A DNA stretch of 64,000 nt from an uncultured bacterium (GTDB taxonomy: Bacteria; Muiribacteriota; Ozemobacteria; Ozemobacterales; Ozemobacteraceae), in the NCBI GenBank assembly GCA_937949615.1, contig CALEDQ010000005.1:62001-126000 (forward strand), read 5' to 3'. Both the position numbers and the translations under genes were made by a program. Position 1 is the first letter of the stretch. Every line of letters begins with the position of its first letter. Of the stretch, positions 1-8,370 are shown piece after piece. The notes under the pieces were generated by a model, which worked only from the letters and a program-made list of their open reading frames with translations, did not search any database and was not told the origin of the DNA.

Positions 1-1330
1 TGCTTTCGAAAAACGTGGCAATGGCTTCGGCTTCAATGGCAATTACAACGGTGGTGATAAAGGCAATGGCTCGATTTATTTCTACCAGCTCAACGAAACC
101 AAGCGTAATCACACCAATACGCAGATGAATCTGTCGCATAATTACAGCTTTGCTGGCGGCGAAAGTCTGGCGACCAGCTTTATCTATAGCGGTGACCAGT
201 ATACCGGCCAGGCCGAAAACCAGGATCTGACTGTGCAGATCAACTACCGCCCGGTGCTCAGTTTTATGACAATGAATGTGGTCGCCAACAAATTCTATGA
301 CCTCGATGGCGATAAATACACGGCTGATAATAATTATCAACTGCTTAACCGCCTGCCAGAAATCAATTTTACGCTGCCAGGTTATACAACCCCTGGCGTT
401 CCGCTCAGTTTCAACCTCTCGGGTATGTATGGCCGCTATGAAGACGGCACGCTCAGCAATGTTAATCAATCAGAAAAGAAAGACGCCAGAGTCAGTGTCA
501 CGGTGCCGACTATCTACGTTCATGAGCGCTTCGATCTGACCCCTTCATACAACCTGCAGAAGAGCTATTATTCCGGCGGTGTCGAGCGAGAGAACGGCTC
601 GACGATGGTCAGGGCACAGCATCGCTTTTCGAACGTCACCAACCTCGAATTCAACTACAATGTTTCAACTAGCAAGGGTAAATCGCCATTTCAGTTCGAT
701 TCTTTCACTGGCACCGACATTTTCTCGACCCGGTTGCGGTTTGCCCAGAATTCATGGTCACTTAACCCGATTAACTTCAACTATAACCGTGTAATGAGCC
801 GCTTCGAGCAGGTTTACTGGGATTATTCACGCCGTTCGCGTCCCGATGCCTACCGCAACTGGGAATTCTTTATCCGCCGCGATTACGTGGTGCCCAACCT
901 TGGCATGGCCAAAATGGACCTGACCAGACTGGAACCTGGCAACCTTAATGCCCGTTACCGCCTGGCCTCAAATCTCTGGTCGTTTGATACCAGCGTGACC
1001 ATGCCCTATGGCGAAGACAAAATCACCAATACCTCGTTCAACTACCAGGCTACCATCAGGCCGCTCTGGGCCGTTTCGACCTCGGGCAACTACAATCACA
1101 TCACCGAAAAATTCAGCCCGCTTACCATTGGTCTGGTTCGCGACCTGCACTGCTGGGAAGCCCGCGCCGAATACAGCCACGAACGCAAGGAATTCTGGAT
1201 CGAGTTCTACCTGAAAGCCTACCCCGATGACACCGGTCGCTTCCGCTACGGTATGGAAGACAACAAGCTCGAAGCCAAACTCGCCGCCTACGACCAGATG
1301 ACGCAACGCTACGAAGGCATGACCCGCTGA
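1..1330 (+). CDS. LptD-like outer-membrane LPS assembly protein, C-terminal part (5' end outside the window)
   Basis: The open frame runs in from the left edge (first full codon at base 2), so only the last ~442 residues are visible. The protein is rich in alternating aromatic/polar strands, as in an outer-membrane beta-barrel. Near the C-terminus is the segment VRDLHCWEARAEY followed by a strand ending FYLKAYPDD. An L-x-x-D-x-HCW strand close to the C-terminus is typical of LptD/OstA barrels, which insert lipopolysaccharide into the outer leaflet. The remaining ~40 residues form a charged tail. The call rests on this motif and the barrel pattern; another large barrel family is possible because the OstA N-terminal domain is outside the window. 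The next gene follows after ~90 nt with its own likely promoter. Confidence 0.55.
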   Translation, partial: AFEKRGNGFGFNGNYNGGDKGNGSIYFYQLNETKRNHTNTQMNLSHNYSFAGGESLATSFIYSGDQYTGQAENQDLTVQINYRPVLSFMTMNVVANKFYDLDGDKYTADNNYQLLNRLPEINFTLPGYTTPGVPLSFNLSGMYGRYEDGTLSNVNQSEKKDARVSVTVPTIYVHERFDLTPSYNLQKSYYSGGVERENGSTMVRAQHRFSNVTNLEFNYNVSTSKGKSPFQFDSFTGTDIFSTRLRFAQNSWSLNPINFNYNRVMSRFEQVYWDYSRRSRPDAYRNWEFFIRRDYVVPNLGMAKMDLTRLEPGNLNARYRLASNLWSFDTSVTMPYGEDKITNTSFNYQATIRPLWAVSTSGNYNHITEKFSPLTIGLVRDLHCWEARAEYSHERKEFWIEFYLKAYPDDTGRFRYGMEDNKLEAKLAAYDQMTQRYEGMTR

Positions 1331-1357
1331 CCCCACCCAACCTGGTCAGGATAGTTG

Positions 1358-1387
1358 TTGAAATCTGCACTTCTCCCTGTGTATTAT
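1358..1387 (+). promoter_or_regulatory. Candidate sigma-70 promoter for the rpiB operon
   Basis: TTGAAA (1358-1363), an 18-nt spacer and TATTAT (1382-1387) lie between the LptD-like stop and rpiB. Transcription would start near 1394, about 25 nt before the rpiB ATG. Both boxes are one or two bases from consensus. No terminator hairpin was obvious just upstream, so read-through from the previous gene is possible. Confidence 0.4.
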
Positions 1388-1418
1388 GAACCCATCGCAC
1401 ATGGTGGAGGAACAGTTG

Positions 1419-1865
1419 ATGAAGATATACGCAGGTTCGGATCATGGCGGCTTTGAATTGAAGAAGTCTCTGATAAAGCGGCTTCACGAACTCGGTCACC
1501 AGGTCGAAGACCTTGGTACCCACTCGCTGGCTTCCTGTGACTACCCTGATTACGCGCACGCGGTTGCCGCCAGCGTCATTGCCGACCCCGGCTCTTTCGG
1601 ACTGCTGATCTGTGGCTCAGGAATCGGCATTTCGATAGCTGCCAACCGCCATCATGGCATCAGGGCCGCTCTCTGTCGCTGCAGTCTCGAAGCCGAGCTT
1701 TCACGCAAACATAATGACGCCAACATACTGGTTATGGGTGGCCGCATCGTCGGCGAAGCCCTGGCCATCGATATGCTCGAAAAATTTCTCGTCACCGATT
1801 TTGAAGGTGGCCGCCACAGTAACCGCATTGCCAAAATCGAAATAACTCAGGAAGGACGACAGTAA
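1419..1865 (+). CDS. rpiB: Ribose-5-phosphate isomerase B
   Basis: Interconverts ribose 5-phosphate and ribulose 5-phosphate in the cytosolic pentose phosphate pathway (the RpiB/LacAB family). The protein opens MKIYAGSDHGGFELK, with the family's SDHxG/A phosphate-binding start. It continues with the D-Y-P-D-Y-A segment, the active-site stretch GLLICGSGIGISIAANR that holds the catalytic Cys, and the RKHNDANIL segment. Length is 148 aa, normal for RpiB. The frame is open to 1386, but ATG 1419 is chosen because GGAGG at 1406-1410 sits 8 nt upstream and the product then begins exactly where the family does. It is the first gene of a tight operon: upp starts 1 nt after the stop. Confidence 0.93.
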   Translation: MKIYAGSDHGGFELKKSLIKRLHELGHQVEDLGTHSLASCDYPDYAHAVAASVIADPGSFGLLICGSGIGISIAANRHHGIRAALCRCSLEAELSRKHNDANILVMGGRIVGEALAIDMLEKFLVTDFEGGRHSNRIAKIEITQEGRQ

Positions 1866-1866
1866 C

Positions 1867-2496
1867 ATGGGAAAACTGGTCATCGTCGATCACCCGCTGG
1901 TCAAACACAAAATCACGCTTTTAAGATCAAAACACACTGATGTTCAGGTTTTCCGGCAACTGATGCAGGAGCTCTCGATGTTGCTGGCCTACGAAGCAAC
2001 GCGCAGTATTCCGGTCGAAAACACCACCTGCGAAACGCCGCTGATGCAGGCCGAAGCGCATCTGATCACTCCCGGCACCCTTGCTGTCATACCGATTCTG
2101 CGGGCCGGTCTGGGTATGGTCGATGGTCTTTTGAGTTTTATGCCGATGGCCCGCGTTGGTCACATTGGGCTTTATCGTGACCACGACACACTGAAACCGG
2201 TGGAATATTACTGCAAACTGCCGCAGGGCATCGCCGACATGGAAGTTTTCGTTATCGACCCGATGCTTGCCACCGGTGGCACCGTGGCAAAGTCGATCGA
2301 AATCATCAAAAAGGCCGGCGCTAAAAAAATCAGGTTTTTGTGCGTCGTTTCCTGCCCCGAAGGTGTCGAAGTTGTTCAGAAAGCTCACCCCGACGTCGAT
2401 ATCTATACCTGTGTCCTTGACAAATGCCTGAACGAAAAAGGCTACATTCTGCCAGGTCTTGGCGACGCCGGAGATCGACTGTATGGAACCAAATAA
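1867..2496 (+). CDS. upp: Uracil phosphoribosyltransferase
   Basis: Makes UMP from uracil and PRPP (pyrimidine salvage). The 209-aa length is typical. The PRPP-binding loop appears as VIDPMLATGGT (about residues 128-138). The ending GLGDAGDRLYGTK is the family's C-terminal uracil-binding signature, and the early ETPLMQAEA and PILRAGLGM segments also fit. The ATG follows the rpiB stop after 1 nt, with an AGGA-type ribosome site inside the end of rpiB, so translation is probably coupled. The neighbouring dCMP deaminase also acts on pyrimidines, making this a small nucleotide-salvage block. Confidence 0.95.
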   Translation: MGKLVIVDHPLVKHKITLLRSKHTDVQVFRQLMQELSMLLAYEATRSIPVENTTCETPLMQAEAHLITPGTLAVIPILRAGLGMVDGLLSFMPMARVGHIGLYRDHDTLKPVEYYCKLPQGIADMEVFVIDPMLATGGTVAKSIEIIKKAGAKKIRFLCVVSCPEGVEVVQKAHPDVDIYTCVLDKCLNEKGYILPGLGDAGDRLYGTK

Positions 2497-2980
2497 CCCC
2501 GAACTTCCAGTTTTCGACCATATTTCAGAGCGCCCGAGCTGGGATGTTTATTTTATGCGCATCGCCAAAATCGTGGCGCAGCGCTCGACCTGTCTCAGAC
2601 GCCAGGTTGGTGCGGTAATTGTGCGCGAAAACCGCATGCTGGCAACCGGCTACAACGGCGCTCCGGTCGGTCTGGCTCACTGTTTTCAGCTTCCCGGCGG
2701 CTGTCTGCGTGAAGCCCAGAAAATTCCTTCCGGTCAGCGTCAGGAACTCTGCCGTGGTCTGCACGCTGAACAGAACGCGATTCTGCAGGCGGCTGCGTTC
2801 GGCGTTTCCCTGAAAAACAGTGATTGCTACTGCACTCACCAGCCCTGTGTAACCTGTGCTAAGATGCTTATGAATGCGGGTATCAAAAGAATCATTTTTC
2901 TTGGCGATTACCCCGATGAACTCTCGCTCGAAATGCTTAAAGAAGGTAAGATCACGCTCGAAAGGATAGAAACAGACTGA
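2483..2980 (+). CDS. dCMP deaminase / ComEB-type cytidine-deaminase-like protein
   Basis: Zinc-dependent deaminase converting dCMP to dUMP, feeding thymidylate synthesis. The zinc site is clear: HAEQNA (His ligand and proton-shuttling Glu) and PCVTCAKML (two Cys ligands). The N-terminal stretch SWDVYFMRIAKIVAQRSTC is typical of the dCMP deaminase/ComE family, as is the insertion with extra Cys and His between the core and the zinc motif. ATG 2483 is preferred over 2459 because a GGAG element at 2470-2473 lies at the right distance. It overlaps the end of upp by 14 nt, which supports coupled translation. Length is 165 aa, normal. Confidence 0.9.
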   Translation: MEPNNPELPVFDHISERPSWDVYFMRIAKIVAQRSTCLRRQVGAVIVRENRMLATGYNGAPVGLAHCFQLPGGCLREAQKIPSGQRQELCRGLHAEQNAILQAAAFGVSLKNSDCYCTHQPCVTCAKMLMNAGIKRIIFLGDYPDELSLEMLKEGKITLERIETD

Positions 2981-2983
2981 GTC

Positions 2984-4255
2984 ATGGCTAAAATTCTGAT
3001 TGAGGGCGGAAAACCCCTGAGTGGCAGTATCAAGGTCAGCGGTGCAAAAAATGCGGCGTTGCCGATCATGGCCGGGGTGATTCTCAGCACAGAACCCGTG
3101 CGGCTGACTAATGTGCCGGCACTGAACGATGTTGAGACGATGGCGAAGGTTCTACAGGCGATTGGTATCAAAAGCAGCTGCCTCGGCGGCAATGTTTATC
3201 AGTTCGATGCCTCTGGCTCTGTCAGTGATGAAGCGCCTTATGAACTGGTAAAAACCATGCGGGCCAGCTTTTTTGTCATGGGTCCGCTTCTTGCAAGGCT
3301 TAAAAAAGCCAGGGTGCCATTGCCCGGTGGCTGTGCCATCGGCGTCAGGCCGGTAAATATTCATCTCAAGGGCTTTGAGGCTCTCGGGGCACAGGTTTCT
3401 ATCGAAGGTGGCTGCGCTGTCGCCGTTGCCGAAAATCTGCGCGGTGCCAGAATTATTCTTGATTTCCCGTCAGTTGGCGCCACCGAAAATCTGATGATGG
3501 CCGCCACTCTCGCTGAGGGGCGCACTGTTATCGACAATGCCGCCCAGGAACCTGAAATTGTCGATCTGGCCAAGTTTTTGAATGCTATCGGCGCGAAGAT
3601 CGAGGGTGCCGGCAGTCCGAGTATTACCATCGACGGCGTTGAACGCCTTGGCGGTGGCGAATATCGTGTCATGCCCGATCGCATCGAAGCCGGAACTTTC
3701 GCCGTTATGGGTGCCATGACCGGCGGCCCGATCAGAGTTGAAAACTGCGACCCCGATCATCTGCTGGCGCTGATCAACAAACTGCGCGAAATGGGCGCTG
3801 AAATCACCACCGAAGCCGACGCGATCATCGTTAAAGCTGATCGTCGCCTGCGCGCCGTCGAAGTCAAGACTCTGCCTTACCCCGGTTTTGCCACCGATCT
3901 GCAGTCGCAGCTGATGGCGGCCATGTGTCTGGCTGAAGGCAGCTCTTCGGTGACCGAAACCATCTTCGAAAACCGCTTTATGCATGTATCTGAACTGGCC
4001 CGCATGGGTGCCAGCATCACGATTCACGATCGCACTGCCGTAGTTCACGGGGTTAAAACGCTGCAGGGCGCCCCGGTTTCAGCAACTGACCTGCGCGCCG
4101 GCGCCGCAATGGTTCTTGCCGGTCTGGTTGCCGAAGGCCGTACCGAAATCAGCCAGGTCTACCACATCGACCGGGGTTACGAAGACCTCGTCGGTCGCAT
4201 TCTCAAGCTTGGCGCCAGCATACAGCGTGTTGAAGAACCGAAAGCACAGAAATAA
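2984..4255 (+). CDS. murA: UDP-N-acetylglucosamine 1-carboxyvinyltransferase
   Basis: First committed step of peptidoglycan synthesis: transfers enolpyruvate from PEP to UDP-GlcNAc in the cytosol. The length of 423 aa fits. Lys22 lies in SGAKNAALP, and the catalytic Cys117 lies in PLPGGCAIGVRPVN, the loop that fosfomycin modifies in fosfomycin-sensitive enzymes. Because the Cys is present (not Asp), the enzyme is predicted to be of the sensitive type. Other family marks are KTMRASFFVMGPLLAR and PYPGFATDLQ. It starts 3 nt after the dCMP deaminase stop, so it belongs to the same operon, and is followed 15 nt later by a HEAT-repeat gene. Confidence 0.96.
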   Translation: MAKILIEGGKPLSGSIKVSGAKNAALPIMAGVILSTEPVRLTNVPALNDVETMAKVLQAIGIKSSCLGGNVYQFDASGSVSDEAPYELVKTMRASFFVMGPLLARLKKARVPLPGGCAIGVRPVNIHLKGFEALGAQVSIEGGCAVAVAENLRGARIILDFPSVGATENLMMAATLAEGRTVIDNAAQEPEIVDLAKFLNAIGAKIEGAGSPSITIDGVERLGGGEYRVMPDRIEAGTFAVMGAMTGGPIRVENCDPDHLLALINKLREMGAEITTEADAIIVKADRRLRAVEVKTLPYPGFATDLQSQLMAAMCLAEGSSSVTETIFENRFMHVSELARMGASITIHDRTAVVHGVKTLQGAPVSATDLRAGAAMVLAGLVAEGRTEISQVYHIDRGYEDLVGRILKLGASIQRVEEPKAQK

Positions 4256-4270
4256 AAGAGGAGCATCAGC

Positions 4271-5983
4271 ATGACCGAATCCGGAAAAAGCCGCTTTCAG
4301 CATCTTATCGACGGTTTAAAGAGCACCAACCGGGAGGAAAAACTGCTTTCGGTGGCGGCCCTGGGTATTCTGCGCGTGCGTCAGCATGCCGACGCCCTTG
4401 TCGACCTGCTTTCTTCGCCTGACCGCGAAGTCGTCGAGCAGGTGGTTAAAGCGCTTGGCCATATTGGCAATCCGGGTTCGGTCAAGCATATCATCGAATA
4501 CGTAGTCAACGATGACGGAAAACTGGCCGATACGGCAATGCTCGCCCTGCGCAGCTTCAATTTTCAGCCGGCTCTCGACGTGGTAATTCGTGCCTGCAGC
4601 TCTGATAAACCGCCGCAGCTGCGCAAAAAACTGCTCGATCTGCTGATTTCCTACGAAGATGTGCGGGTTGCCTCGCTGATGAACGAAATCATGGGGCAGA
4701 CCCGTGACCCTGAGCTGCTGACCGCTGCCATTAACTATTTCATCAAACACCCGTCGGCCGAGCGGCACACTTCTCTCAAAATGCTCGCCGGCAACAGCAA
4801 CTGGGGTGTTTCTCTAGCCGCCAACATTGCCCTGTCACGCCTTAAAGACGAAGGCGCCTACGCGCATGTGCGCCGTCTGGTTAAATCGTCGAATGCCGAA
4901 GTTCGCCAGATTATCGCCGAAGCTCTTGTCAGTCGCCCCTTGATCGAAGACCGCAACATCTTTTCGTCTCTCTTCGAAGATTCGCGCCACCGCATCAGGG
5001 AAATAGCAATCGATGGTCTGGCACTGTTCGGGGCCGATGAGCGTATCAGTGTGCTGCGCAACTGGCTGGCAGCTGAAACTGACGCGAAAATCAAACTGCA
5101 GCTGATCAAAAAAGCTGAGGTAGAAAAATCGGCACTGCTGTATGACGAACTCTATAAACTGCTGCAGGTGGCTGACGAAAGCCTGCAGACTGCCGCAATC
5201 GAAGCGATTGCCGCCATGGGTGAACGTATTGTCGACCGCATTCTCATCGATTTCGACCGCATGCCGCTCGTGGTCAGAGAGCAGATGATTCTCGTGCTTG
5301 GCCAGATCGGCGGTGACAAGGTCACCCGCACGATCAGAGAATCATTGGCGGCCAAAGAGCGCTGGTTACGCATCAACGCCGTCGATGCCGCCGCCCGCAT
5401 GAACGACCCCGAACTGAATGCCGAACTGGTGCGCATTCTGCAGGCGAAAGAAACCGATATCTGGGTGCGCGCGACTGCTGTTTCAGCCCTCGGCCGCACT
5501 TTCAACACCGACTATTCTGAAGTTATTGCCAGTCAGCTGAAACACGAAGACGCCCGCGTGCGCGCCAACTCTATCGAAGCCCTGTCTGAACTCAAATGGT
5601 CAGAATTGCCTGAAGCCTGTCATCGCCTGCTGCACGATCGCAACGACCGGGTGCGCGTCAACGCCGCTATCGCCCTCTGGAAAAGCGGCCACGAAGAAGT
5701 TTTTGCCGAGCTCGAAAAAATGGCACGCGACAAGAGCCGCTGGGTGCGCGCTTCGGCCGTATTCGCCCTCGGGCGCATCAAAGACCGTGAAGGCACGCCG
5801 ATTCTGCTGAAAATGCTCGCTGACAGCGAAGATATGGTTTATCGCAACGCCGTCGAAGCTCTCGCTGAACAGGGTGACCTGCGTGCCATGCTGCCATTGC
5901 TCAAAGAAGCCCGTGGCGGCCGCATGTCGACCGATTTCTACGAAAAGGCGCTGACCCGCTTCACCGAAACGATCAGAAGCTGA
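4271..5983 (+). CDS. HEAT-repeat protein (PBS lyase HEAT-like), function unknown
   Basis: A 570-aa cytosolic protein built of about 15-17 helical repeats of ~31 residues; recurring cores such as VRASAVFALGRI, VRVNAAIALW and VRANSIEALSEL are typical of HEAT/PBS-lyase repeats, which form curved scaffolds for protein contacts. No signal peptide or catalytic domain is visible. A good ribosome site (GAGGAG) precedes the ATG by about 8 nt. It is the last gene of the rpiB-upp-deaminase-murA operon, so it is co-expressed with murA, but nothing in the sequence names a partner. Two other genes farther along carry helical TPR repeats but are unrelated in sequence. Confidence 0.8.
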   Translation: MTESGKSRFQHLIDGLKSTNREEKLLSVAALGILRVRQHADALVDLLSSPDREVVEQVVKALGHIGNPGSVKHIIEYVVNDDGKLADTAMLALRSFNFQPALDVVIRACSSDKPPQLRKKLLDLLISYEDVRVASLMNEIMGQTRDPELLTAAINYFIKHPSAERHTSLKMLAGNSNWGVSLAANIALSRLKDEGAYAHVRRLVKSSNAEVRQIIAEALVSRPLIEDRNIFSSLFEDSRHRIREIAIDGLALFGADERISVLRNWLAAETDAKIKLQLIKKAEVEKSALLYDELYKLLQVADESLQTAAIEAIAAMGERIVDRILIDFDRMPLVVREQMILVLGQIGGDKVTRTIRESLAAKERWLRINAVDAAARMNDPELNAELVRILQAKETDIWVRATAVSALGRTFNTDYSEVIASQLKHEDARVRANSIEALSELKWSELPEACHRLLHDRNDRVRVNAAIALWKSGHEEVFAELEKMARDKSRWVRASAVFALGRIKDREGTPILLKMLADSEDMVYRNAVEALAEQGDLRAMLPLLKEARGGRMSTDFYEKALTRFTETIRS

Positions 5984-6014
5984 GCAATGATTGACACAGA
6001 AGAGCTTTAGGCCG

Positions 6015-6044
6015 CGGATTAACACGGATAAACGCGGATTAAGC
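6015..6044. repeat. Three-copy 10-nt degenerate tandem repeat
   Basis: Three adjacent decamers of the form CGGATTAACA, CGGATAAACG and CGGATTAAGC lie in the 195-nt gap between the HEAT gene and the convergent CYTH gene. The rest of the gap (6045-6178) shows only short inverted repeats such as TGCG...CGCA around 6127-6143 and no clear intrinsic terminator. Confidence 0.6.
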
Positions 6045-6178
6045 CGATGCAGTCAAACAGCCTTCTTATAAAACATTAGCCGGCGAAGCGGTTGTGCCGT
6101 GTTTATGCACCAGGCCATAACACTAATGCGTCGTAAAAAAACGCATAATTCTGAGCAGAATGATCGGCTCCGGGAATT

Positions 6179-6643
6179 TTACCAGACCTTAAATGGCTTT
6201 GTTACCAGGCTGGCGTTGTAGTAGCGCGGATCGTCGGTGACTTCGCGACCGATCCAGGCTGGTTTTATAATCTGCTGATCGGCTGCTTGCAGTTCGACTT
6301 CGGCGACGATCAGACCGGCGTTGTCGCCGTGGAATTCGTCTATTTCCCATGTCAGGCCGGCATGATTTATCCGGTATCTGGTCTTTTCGATCAGCGGTTT
6401 TTCGCAAAGGTCGGTCAGCATAGCTTCGGCATCAGCCGCCGGAACCTCATACTCGAATTCATCGCGCACCGCACCCGTGGTTATGCCCTTGATGGTAACA
6501 AAACCCCGGCCGGCCGCCAGTCTGACACGAACCGTTCTTTCGGGTGTGCGGCAGAGATAGCCCTGGCGGTAAACTGAACCAGTGGCGCCCTTGCGCCATT
6601 CATCACCCGTAACGAGAAATTTACGCTCGATTTCTTTTGCCAA
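6179..6643 (-). CDS. CYTH-domain protein (inorganic triphosphatase / thiamine triphosphatase family)
   Basis: CYTH proteins form a tunnel that binds triphosphate compounds and divalent metal. The signature ExExK appears at the start as EIERKFLV, followed by the basic and acidic strands RVRLAAGRGFVTIKG and VAEVEL that line the tunnel; residues GLTWEIDEF fit the family core. The frame is open to 6817, but that extension would lie inside the upstream exonuclease gene. A TTG at 6643 with AGGA 9 nt before it gives a 154-aa protein that starts right at the CYTH motif, so I take it as the start. It sits 11 nt after the exonuclease stop, so the two are probably co-transcribed. Substrate not predictable; tripolyphosphate is the most common for short bacterial members. 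Confidence 0.8.
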   Translation of the reverse strand: MAKEIERKFLVTGDEWRKGATGSVYRQGYLCRTPERTVRVRLAAGRGFVTIKGITTGAVRDEFEYEVPAADAEAMLTDLCEKPLIEKTRYRINHAGLTWEIDEFHGDNAGLIVAEVELQAADQQIIKPAWIGREVTDDPRYYNASLVTKPFKVW

Positions 6644-6654
6644 TGTGTGCGTTC

Positions 6655-7158
6655 CTAAGGGGTGGCGGTTTTGCGGCGCAGATAAAGCTGCGCACAGGCC
6701 ATCGCGTCTGAGAGCGCCTCGTGATGGTTTAGTTGAATACTCATGCGTTCGCAGCAGTTGCTGAGACGGCAGGGGTTGAAACCGAGGGCCCGGTAGATTT
6801 TTACCGTGCATTCCCATCTTGCCGGCAGCATCAATTCAGAGTAATCGAGGCCGTAGAATTCCATGCAGCTTTTCAGCACGCCGCGGTCAAAGCTTTCATT
6901 GTGGGCGACAATGGTTTTTCCCTGCAGGCGTTTTCTGATTTCCGGGTAAACTGCCGCAAAATCAGGCGAATTTCGGGTTTTTGCCGGCGTGATGCCATGC
7001 ACTTCAATGTTCATGCGCCAGTATTGATTGTCAGGCGGCCTGATCAGCGTATGCCATGCCTCGGTAATTTCGCCACCCGCAACGGTTACAATCCCCAATG
7101 CACAGGCGCTCTCACGCTTACCAGTGGCGGTCTCAAAATCTATCGCGACAAAGTTCAT
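6655..7158 (-). CDS. DEDDh 3'-5' exonuclease (DnaQ-like)
   Basis: RNase T/DNA polymerase III epsilon-type exonuclease of 167 aa. The four acidic metal ligands and the His are visible: DFETA near the N-terminus (D7, E9), HNESFD in ExoII, and HEALSDA in ExoIII (His then Asp). The segment ACALGIVTVAGG is typical of the stand-alone DnaQ-like group. It lacks a polymerase or helicase extension, so a role in DNA repair or RNA trimming is possible; the sequence does not decide. It is upstream of the CYTH gene and divergent from the ECF sigma factor gene. Confidence 0.85.
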   Translation of the reverse strand: MNFVAIDFETATGKRESACALGIVTVAGGEITEAWHTLIRPPDNQYWRMNIEVHGITPAKTRNSPDFAAVYPEIRKRLQGKTIVAHNESFDRGVLKSCMEFYGLDYSELMLPARWECTVKIYRALGFNPCRLSNCCERMSIQLNHHEALSDAMACAQLYLRRKTATP

Positions 7159-7365
7159 GGCGTCTCCGTTTCAGCCTGTTTATGGGAATTATGGTCGGCA
7201 AAATAAAATTATAACGGTCGCCTTCATCTCAAGCAATTCAAATCGACAACCGGTTTATAAAAAAAGAACGTGCGACAAACAAATACCATGAAATGAAAGA
7301 ATTTCGTATTGGAGAAAAATCGTATCAATCTTTTCGGGTTTTTCTGGCATATTACTTTCTGCAAT

Positions 7366-7902
7366 ATGATAAAAATCAGCCGACAACTCGTGGAAAATTT
7401 TGCGGCGGGCGACATGAAGGCCGCCGCGATGCTGTTCGAACAGCTGCGCCGCCCGTTGTTCGCGTATTTTTATCGGGTCGGCGGTGACCGCTGTGTGGCC
7501 GAAGACCTGCTGCAGGAAACCCTGCTGACTCTGCACAGCCGCATCGAAACCTTCAATCGCGACTGTGAGTTCATGCCCTGGGCCTGGGCGATCGCCCGCA
7601 ACAAGTTTCTTGAATTCAAACGCAGCCAGAGCCGCGTGACCCGCCTGTTGCCGCAGCTGGCCGGGGCGGTGCAGTCTGAGCAGAGCTGTTTCAGCAGCGA
7701 CGTGCATTTCGCCACCGACCTGAGAAACTGCCTTGATGAACTGTCTGAGCCGACACGCGAGGCCTTTGTGCTTCGGCATTTCCAGAGCATGAGCTTTCAG
7801 GAAATCGCCGACCTGCAGCAGGTGCCCCTGCCGACCGCCAAATCGCGCGTTCTTTTTGCCCTGAAAAAGTTACGCGAATACTTTAAAAGAGGTGACCGAT
7901 GA
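7366..7902 (+). CDS. ECF-type RNA polymerase sigma factor
   Basis: About 178 aa with sigma region 2 (AMLFEQLRRPLFAYFYRVGGDRCVAEDLLQE split over residues ~20-50, including the D-x-x-QE core) and sigma region 4 (LSEPTREAFVLRHFQSMSFQEIA, then an HTH). This is the ECF layout without region 3. The start is uncertain: ATG 7366 is the first ATG that leaves a normal ECF N-terminus, but its ribosome site is weak; a TTG at 7309 has little support. Its stop overlaps the next gene's ATG by 4 nt (ATGA), so the downstream anti-sigma-like protein is translationally coupled, as is usual for ECF/anti-sigma pairs. Confidence 0.88.
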   Translation: MIKISRQLVENFAAGDMKAAAMLFEQLRRPLFAYFYRVGGDRCVAEDLLQETLLTLHSRIETFNRDCEFMPWAWAIARNKFLEFKRSQSRVTRLLPQLAGAVQSEQSCFSSDVHFATDLRNCLDELSEPTREAFVLRHFQSMSFQEIADLQQVPLPTAKSRVLFALKKLREYFKRGDR

Positions 7903-8357
7903 ACAGCCGATGCCTTGATGAAGAGCAGCTGATCAGTCTCTATTATGACGAAGCCGATGCCGAAGCTGCCGCATGCAGAGAGCACATCAGAGAATGCCCG
8001 GCCTGTCAGCATGCTTTCGCCAGTGTATGCAGTGAACTTGCTGAAATCGACCTGCCGGTGCCAGATGGCGGTCACCGGGCCGTTGTCGAAGCACTCAAGC
8101 TCATCGGCCGGCAGCAGCAGGCCACCAGCCGCGACGAAATCATGACTCTCGAAGAGGTCGCCGAATGGCTCAAGGTGAGTTCGCACGCTCTTGCCGGCAT
8201 GCTGCATCAGCTGCCGCATTTCATCGTTGCCGGCCAGATCAGATTCAACCGCCGGCTGCTCGAAAATCATCTGTTCAATCGCCGGTCTGAGGCTGAGGAT
8301 AAGGCGCCAGATCAGCCCCGGCAGCGTTTAAAAGTCGTTGGCGGCCGCGCCGCCTGA
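7899..8357 (+). CDS. Zinc-finger anti-sigma-like protein with C-terminal excisionase-type HTH
   Basis: 152 aa. The N-terminus carries H29-x3-C33-x2-C36 (EHIRECPACQ), the zinc anti-sigma (ZAS) signature that normally grips an ECF sigma factor; the coupled position directly after the sigma gene supports that role. No transmembrane helix follows. Instead, residues ~92-137 (MTLEEVAEWLKVSSHALAG, then LPHFIVAGQIRFNRRLLENHL) match the MerR/excisionase-type helix-turn-helix found in Xis-like DNA-binding proteins. So this looks like a soluble sensor that could bind both sigma factor and DNA. Which one it does is inference. Confidence 0.7.
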   Translation: MNSRCLDEEQLISLYYDEADAEAAACREHIRECPACQHAFASVCSELAEIDLPVPDGGHRAVVEALKLIGRQQQATSRDEIMTLEEVAEWLKVSSHALAGMLHQLPHFIVAGQIRFNRRLLENHLFNRRSEAEDKAPDQPRQRLKVVGGRAA

Positions 8358-8370
8358 AGGGAGACTGCCC

